DNA of 64,000 nucleotides from assembly GCA_021014945.1 (NCBI GenBank), contig MU266386.1:1-64000 (forward strand). The letters run 5' to 3'. The notes beneath the pieces are model-generated. The model was not told the origin of the DNA, did not search any database, and saw only the letters and a list, made by a program, of their open reading frames with translations. Positions 57,733 through 64,000 of this stretch are shown piece after piece. The position numbers and the translations under genes were made by a program. This DNA comes from Leucogyrophana mollusca. Taxonomy: Eukaryota; Basidiomycota; Agaricomycetes; Boletales. Position 1 is the first letter of the stretch; each line of letters opens with the position of its first letter.

Positions 57733-59231
57733 ATGCCTCAACAAGGGCAACAGCAGGAGCAACAACAGGCTAATTTGCCTGCGTCAGTGACCTCAAACTC
57801 GGAAAATATGCGTACAGAACCACAGACTCAGAGTAAGAACACCTCACAGGTGGCTGGGGCTACTATCATGAACTCCCCCCAGATGAACCAGCAGGTGAGC
57901 ATTTTTTGTGTCGAGTCCCTCTCGAGATGACGGACTTTCTGCCAAACCAGTCAATGCCTCATGTACAAGATCGACAACAGGTCGGGACTGCTACGCAACA
58001 TCCACCCGCTGAGGCTCCCGGCCCTTCTTTCCAGAATCGCCAACCCGGTCAATCACCCTACTTTTCCTGGCTGAACCGCATGGGCCCACCGAGTCAGATT
58101 CAAACCACGCCATCCCGCATGCTTCTACCCCCGATATACACCCCTCTCACATTCCCCCCTACAACCTTCCCCCCCACAACACTCTCAGGGGGACCTCAGC
58201 CCAGTAGCCCAAGTGGCCCCGCGAAAATTATTGCGCTCCAGGAGAGGCAGATCTTCTTAATGAATACGATCATCCACAACGTGGAATCCATCCATACCAT
58301 GGAATCCATGCAGCAGCATCAGGCCAATGTGGGTGGGCCCGACCCAATATTCACGTGGCGGCTGACCGCAATGCGAGCCGAACTTGCCCATCGGAAGGCG
58401 CTCCTTGCGAAGGTAGCAGCCGAGACTGCCTCCGTCAAAAGTCAGCAAGGCGTTTACGGAAAGGACGTGTCCCACGTGCCTGGCGTTGGACAACAGGCAG
58501 TTGGCGAGTTGCAGGAGAGGCACGACTCTTTGAAGAGTACGATCGCACAAGCCACACAGTTTGCGCCAATGCATGGAATCCCGTCTTCTCTAATGCACAT
58601 ACGGCAAATGCGGGCCGATCTTGTGAGCAGGAAGATACAACACGCGCAGATGTCAGCTAGCATCACTTCTATCAAAAGTAGACGGGGCACGCCCAGAGCG
58701 AGTACTCCCGCTGTGCCTGGCCCAAGCAAACCCCGGACACTGCAGGAGAGGAAGTTGTCCCTCCCGGATATCAATGACCTCATGCTTCCTCGAACTATAG
58801 AACCCTATGGGGGACCTCGACTCGATAGAGCAGGCCCCACATTAGGGACAATCATACAACACTTTTACCACCCGGATCCCAGCATACAGGCCATGCTAGA
58901 TTTTCAGCGACGAGGGGCCACATGCGGCACTGCGCCCCCACTACAGTCATCCCCAATGCTCGCCCCTCGGCAGCCCGGAAGTGAGAACAGGGGGACACTT
59001 ACCCCAACCATGGCAGCCGAAATGAGTCCTGCCATGGGACGGCTAACACCTCGTGGCGTGTCTGAGGGGCACATGTACGTTCAAAGCCGTTTCATACGGT
59101 ATTGCACCCAACATTCCGACACCGTCCACAGAACCTCTATAGCTCCGTTGCCCTCACAGTCCAGTCATACCCCCCAGGAAAGCCAGTCGCAAGGGGGGGA
59201 GACCGGGACGTGTAAACAAGAAGAAGACTGA
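57733..59231 (+). CDS. Gln/Pro-rich protein with a duplicated helical module
   Basis: Function unknown. Two exons (57733-57894 and 57951-59231) give 480 residues. The start is a Gln-rich stretch (MPQQGQQQEQQQ), then a Pro/Thr-rich low-complexity part (about residues 100-155). Two related segments of about 60-75 residues follow. The first starts LQERQIFLMNTI and ends TASVKSQQG (about 58240-58450). The second starts LQERHDSLKSTI and ends TSIKSRRG (about 58510-58690). Both contain MRA(E/D)L..RK, and each looks helical, possibly coiled coil. A third start, LQERKLSLPDIN, follows near 58740 but does not continue. The tail is Pro/Ser-rich and ends acidic. There is no signal peptide or membrane segment. 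Gln- and Pro-rich flanks around helices are common in transcription co-regulators, but that is only a guess. Confidence 0.65.
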
Positions 59232-59638
59232 CCTGAATGATCTGCTAGTCGTCCCTGAGGTGGTCGCACGCGTCATACTTAAGCTCTAACGTTCGACGTT
59301 TCGACCTTCAACTGCCCTGATGTAAGTTACGAGTAGTGAGTTTAAACACCTCCCAGTCTCCGCCATGCACCCGTCACTATGCTACTCGACGTACCCCCAA
59401 TGTCTGCACACGCACTGACGCGCACTGACGCGCACAGTCAATAGAATTCAGGGATATTCATGCGTACGAACTACGATGTCATTAGATTAATCCGCTAAAA
59501 TCGTATAGAAATCTATTGAGTGGGAAACAATCATGAATATAAACTATCGAAATGAGGATTCAGTCCACCCAGCACAGAACCAAAGAACGAAAGCCTCAAA
59601 TAGTGAAATTATGAGTGGGCGCGACCGCCTTTGAGGAC
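59232..59638. other. convergent intergenic region
   Basis: It lies between the 3' ends of the Gln/Pro-rich gene and the hydroxylase gene. Besides a short tandem repeat (listed separately) nothing is recognised. Confidence 0.5.
59411..59435. repeat. short tandem repeat, 10-bp unit
   Basis: CGCACTGACG occurs twice in direct succession, followed by CGCAC, in the convergent intergenic region. This is minisatellite-like and probably unimportant. Confidence 0.8.
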
Positions 59639-61126
59639 TTAGACGGGAAGAACAGTGTTGAACACGATGTCCCATATCTTGCCTGTAGAGGAACACCGCA
59701 AACATTAGGTGACGACGGAGCAGCCATGATTAGATACTGACTGGTTACGCCAAAGCCAAGCTCAAAGTTCTTGTAGTGGTGAGCGAGGTGATACTTCTTC
59801 ATGTGCCGCAGGTAAGCGGGCAGCATGGTATGGTGCAGACTAAAGGATAAAAAATAAGTACGTTATTCTCGAGTACTGGAGATGATAACCTACGCATAGT
59901 GCATGCAATCGTAAAGAATGTCTGGAGGAATGTCAGACATGAAACATCGTCAGGTAGCAGGAACCTACAAAACATGAATGCGCCCGAAATTATCCCATTA
60001 GCGATGGCTGTTGGGAACAGGATGTAGGCGAGGCGAGTGAATGGTTGTTGCAAGGCGGCAAACAAGAAAGGAGGCATGACCAATCTGAGTCTGGAATGCT
60101 TGAGTGAGTAAGCGTGCGGCTACCGTCACAAAGACACCATTACCTATCCATGGGCATGAAATGGTGGATACCATGAAGCAGGAAATGCAGTGTCATGGCG
60201 ATGGGGTGATCTGGAAGTAGTTCATCGATGTGGAAGAGGAAGCGGTGCATGCCATATTCCAGCATCGTCCAGATGACGTTGCCAATGAAGAAGCAGGAGA
60301 GCGTCTTTGTGAATGCCGTCATAGTAATGGTGGAGGTCAGAGATAGCGGGAGAAGAGGATTGGACAGGAACGTTGGCAGTGGGCCTGTGAACTGAAGCAT
60401 AGACCGCAGAAAAAGATTTGCGGTGATGGGGAACCAGACCAGGGGCACAACATACCACACCGCCCGCGTACACATCTATATTCGAATGAACGACACGTTC
60501 AGCCGATGACCGACCGCAACGAAATAAACCGGCTTGCCTCAAGAATGTCCGGACCAAACAGACGGGCAGATTTTTGCAAATGACGGGGTTGGTGCACTTG
60601 CTTCAGATAGTAAGACTTACTGTGAAAGTGTCAACTGTGTATCGAGACCAAAGGGAGCAACCGACGCACCTGAAGTTCGCGTACCACATTTGCGGCAGTA
60701 ACGGCTTCCGCAGGTCGAGGAACTGCGTCTTGGCAAAGTCCTCGGCCGAGTCCGTGTCGTCCGGGTGAAAGTCATCCGGAGCTTCCCAGTCTATCCAAGT
60801 GGGTGAGTGAAGACCGCAGACGCGCAGCAGCCGTGGTACGCACCGTCGCTCACGATCGTAGCGTCCGTTCCAATGCGACCGATCGCGTACTCTTCGAGCA
60901 TTTCGTATGCCGAGTCAGAATGGTCATGCGAATCCGCGTCCTTCATGATATTTTCCACGTCCAAACCGGCATTGTCGAGAATGAACTCTTCGCCTCCAGG
61001 ATGGTCAGGGAGGAAGCCGGTAACATCATAGACTTTTCCGCGCAGCGTCACCCAGCAACTTTTGTCGGACTTGTGAGCTGCAACGTCCTCTGCGGTGTAG
61101 ATACGGATTCTCTTGGAGGGAGACAT
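59639..61126 (-). CDS. SCS7: fatty acid 2-hydroxylase (ceramide hydroxylase)
   Basis: ER-membrane di-iron enzyme that 2-hydroxylates the very-long-chain acyl group of ceramides, with electrons through a fused cytochrome b5 domain. The ATG at 61124-61126 opens MSPSKRIRIYTAEDVAAH. The b5 domain shows DHPGGEEFI, with the heme-binding His in HPGG, and the second heme His in DSHDHSDSAY. After DDFHPDDTDSAEDF and membrane segments come the histidine boxes HRFLFH, HFLLHGIHHFMPMD (near 60130-60220), MHYALHH and HLAHHYKNFELGFGVTS. The protein ends KIWDIVFNTVLPV with TAA at 59639-59641. The length of about 360-380 residues matches Scs7. Many short introns separate these pieces, and all metal and heme ligands expected of the family are present. 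The next gene upstream, on the same strand, is the acyl-CoA synthetase. Confidence 0.94.
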
Positions 61127-61330
61127 GATAGTTCGGAAGAGAAGACACAGCGACTCAGTAAATCACACTGGTCTCACCATTTCCAAAATCTTGGCTCTGC
61201 CTATTAATTTTCCCACGGGTGCATCAGTCAGTCGGCATTTCGGCAGAGCCCACAATTGGCCCCTAGGAAGGAAGACCTATAAAACATAGATTGGACGATG
61301 CAAAGGTATAAAATCCATGGAGGCTGCACG

Positions 61331-64000
61331 CTATATTCCACCCACCCGCCCGATATCCTTTTTGGCGAGATCACGACTCCAGTCCCGCAAAACATGCTTC
61401 ATCACTTTACCACTCGCCGTCTTTGGCAATTCTGCACCATCTTCCCCGACGAACCACACCCACGCTGGAGCGTTCTAGAATAATACCATCAGCCACCGGG
61501 GAACAAACACACTATGCAGGTGCCACTCACCTGAGGATTCATGCTCTCCGCAACAGTCCGCCGTATATCCTCCTTGGAGACAGTGGTGTTGGGTTGCCGG
61601 ACTACCCACGCCCCAACGACTTCGCCATACTTGGCGTCGGGAACTGAGACGGCTGCTGCTTCTTGAACGGCTTGGTTCGTCCCTATGGCGTTCTCGATCT
61701 GCACTGGGAATAAGTTCTTTGAGAGTGATATGAAACGCGGGTCAGCTTGAGGTTGGAGAGGACATCATAACTACTGTACCTCCCCGCCTCGGATGATGAT
61801 GTCCTGAAAAGCTCGCCCGTGAGAGGGGCATGCAAAGCCTAAAATCGTGTACTTACCTTTATTCTGCCGACGACTGGCCGAACATCATCGTCAACATTAG
61901 GCGAGCATCAGAAGCAAGCAAAGCCTTACTCTTCAAGTAACCCTCGTCGTCCAAAATACCCTCGTCACCGGTATGCATCCACACTGTAGATTCGTCTTTT
62001 GGGTCCTTGTGCATGACTTTCTTGGTCTGTTCCTCGTCTCCCCAATACCTATATATGTTCCAGTCTAGTCTAATGCGCAATAATGAGTAAAGCTTACCCT
62101 TTCTGTACAAGATATCCCGCGACACATATCTCGCCTGGTGTCCCAATGGGCACAATATTGCCTTCGCCGTCAATAATCTTCGCTTTTACATGTGGCTGAA
62201 CCTTCCCGACAGTCTCGACTCGCTTGATGATCGGATCAGCAGGAGTAGTCTGGAACGATACCGGGCTATGACAGGATAGCGGTCAGCGCCTGTGGAGGGC
62301 ATTGCATCTCCAGGGGTGGTCACCTCGTTTCAGCTGGACACCCGAGAATGTCAGCAGAAGTAGATTCGTGTGATCAAGATGAACTTACTCATGCCGTACG
62401 CGTTTGTGAGGTCGACGAGATTCAGTTTCTCGATCAGCTTCCGCATCAGTTCAATCGGGATAGGTGACCCAGCCGCAATACCAGTTCTTCAAGGCAAAAA
62501 CAGGTGAGCGCGTTGTATATGACAGCGGGTGAGACAACGTACCGGAGCTGGCTCATGTCCAACTTCTCGCCTGCCTCCTGTCGCTTCTGAACTTCGGCCA
62601 GAACACCCAAGAAATGCGTCGGTACGCCGTGCAGCGCGGTGCATCGCTCCTCAACGACGGCGTCGACGATAGCTTTCGGTTCGAAAATCTCAGAAGGGTA
62701 CACTATGGACGAGCCATGCGACCAAGCGGCCAGGTTTCCGAGAATGAGGCGTGTAGGCCAGAGGATAAGCGTCTGGGATGGGTCTACGATCAAGGAAAAA
62801 CTTATCAAAGCAATGGAACAGAGGTGGCACGTTGCCTGCGGATGTGACATGAGACTGAATGCATTAGGACTATGAAGCAGGCTCACAGAGAATGTCATTC
62901 GGTGTGAGTCGCATGCACCTGCCAATCGAGAGTGCATTGTTCAGGAGGTTCGAGTGTGTGAGCTAAATAGATGGATGAAGTCTGGATGAGGCGACAATCA
63001 CTCATTCTTACCGACACAGCCTTGGGAGCCCCCGTCGTACCACTGTCGGCACACGTTCACGGAACACGTTCAGAAGGCTGAGCTAGACGAAGAAACAAAG
63101 AACAAGGCCCTACCTCGTGAACTGCAAGTTGATAATGTCGTCATTCTGCTGAGACTCAGACAAATTTTGCACTGCGCGTTGTTCCTGTCCGTCTTGCCGC
63201 CAAACCATAATCTCGCGCCAGTCAATCGCGCTCTTGACTCCATAAAGCTCCTTGTCGAGCTCCACTGGTCCCGATGTATTATCTACCACGACCAAGCTTT
63301 TCAGCGTGGGAAGGGCAGCCTCTTGGATATCTCCAGGGCGCGAGTTTCGCAGGTCGGGAAATGCGTTCGTGAGCATCCGAACATAGTGGGACGTTCGGAT
63401 ACGGGGTACAACGAAGAGGTGGCTCACGCCCACGAGGTTGAGGATGTTCACCTGTTCAAAATGATATACGTACTTGATGTCGGGCGTGACTTAAACTGGG
63501 ACTCACAAGTTCGGTCAAACGATACGCAGGGTTCAGAGTAACGAGTATTGCTCCAATGCTGGCACAAGCCCATTGCAGTGATGCATAGGCGCTAGGTGAC
63601 CATCTGAGTAACCTCGCAACCCACAAAGAAAGACACCCTGTACCTGTTGTTGCCCATGATCACCGCGACGCGATCGCCCTTCTGGACGCCCATAGCTACG
63701 AGACCACGAGCGAGAGCGTTGATATGCCTGTCGAACTCCTGGAAATCCCATGCAAGATGCGTATCTATTGAGAGGTTGCGAGATGGAGGACCTCCATGGG
63801 CTCTTGGGCGTTCCTGTCTGCATATCAGCGCTGGCCGATCACCGTGTTTTCCTAATATCTCGTCTTTGAAGTACGCAGAAAGCGTTCTTCGGTCCAATGG
63901 AGGGTCTGTAGGCCCTTCAACTGAAGCGAGGGTTAGCGAGCGCGTCGATCCCGTTCGACCTATCAGGGCGCTGTGAACGGAAGACGTGGTAGCTGCTCGG
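61331..64000 (-). CDS. acyl-CoA synthetase, probably mitochondrial (partial)
   Basis: ATP-dependent ligase of the AMP-binding family, nearest to medium-chain acyl-CoA synthetases (ACSF2 type). The frame is open to the right edge at 64000, so the 5' end is missing. The visible start has many Ser, Thr and Arg and no acids before [18 protein letters not shown], like a mitochondrial leader. Then come [20 protein letters not shown] and the AMP signature as GTTGAPKAV split by an intron near 63040. [45 protein letters not shown] (near 61960) and [19 protein letters not shown] follow. The last of these runs into the A10 motif PKTASGK with its catalytic Lys. The TAG is at 61331-61333. About 570-600 residues are visible. 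It may activate medium-chain acids for beta-oxidation; the exact chain length is unknown. Confidence 0.88.

Noticed and set aside
1..64000. CRISPR arrays, prophage, toxin-antitoxin or intact transposon
   Set aside because: The window is eukaryotic; no spaced identical repeats of CRISPR type, no integrase, transposase or reverse transcriptase motifs were seen.

Overview
The window is nuclear DNA of a filamentous basidiomycete, most likely an Agaricomycete. The genes carry many short GT-AG introns (about 46-70 nt) and lie close together on both strands with no operons. The families point the same way: a basidiomycete-type sesquiterpene synthase, a WOPR (Gti1/Pac2) regulator, a BUR1 kinase, an SCS7-type hydroxylase and a tRNA-Asp with an intron. 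Gene models below were spliced by eye; outer coordinates include introns.

Left part (1-17.1 kb): a gene-poor pyrimidine-rich stretch with two sets of direct repeats, a small orphan gene, mitochondrial isoleucyl-tRNA synthetase (-), a divergent intron-containing tRNA-Asp (+), a B-type cyclin (-), a gene-poor stretch ending in a decayed GMC oxidoreductase fragment, an SDR (+), and proteasome subunit RPN1 (-).

Middle (17.3-38 kb): PTEN-type phosphatase (+) sharing a 241-bp promoter with RPN1, a seven-TM protein (+), a small secreted protein (-), BUR1 (-) sharing 159 bp with a D-amino-acid oxidase (+), a Nudix hydrolase (-), a sesquiterpene synthase (+), a wax-synthase-like MBOAT acyltransferase (+) and exocyst subunit SEC5 (+). 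The terpene synthase and acyltransferase are the only plausible specialised-metabolism pair.

Right part (38-64 kb): a DUF155/RMD1 protein (-), a (6-4)-photolyase/cryptochrome (-), a WOPR transcription factor (-) with about 3.4 kb of apparently gene-free DNA upstream, a DNAJC11-like protein (-), ERV29/SURF4 (+), NOL10/ENP2 (+), a small conserved-looking gene with a microexon (+), a Gln/Pro-rich protein with a duplicated helical module (+), fatty acid 2-hydroxylase (-), and an acyl-CoA synthetase (-) cut by the right edge.

Most of the window is housekeeping. I see no CRISPR array, intact transposon, prophage or clearly new multi-gene system. The items most worth a second look are the terpene synthase/MBOAT pair, the GC-AG intron and long upstream region of the WOPR gene, the duplicated-module orphan at 57.7 kb, and the SR-rich extension on the BUR1 kinase.
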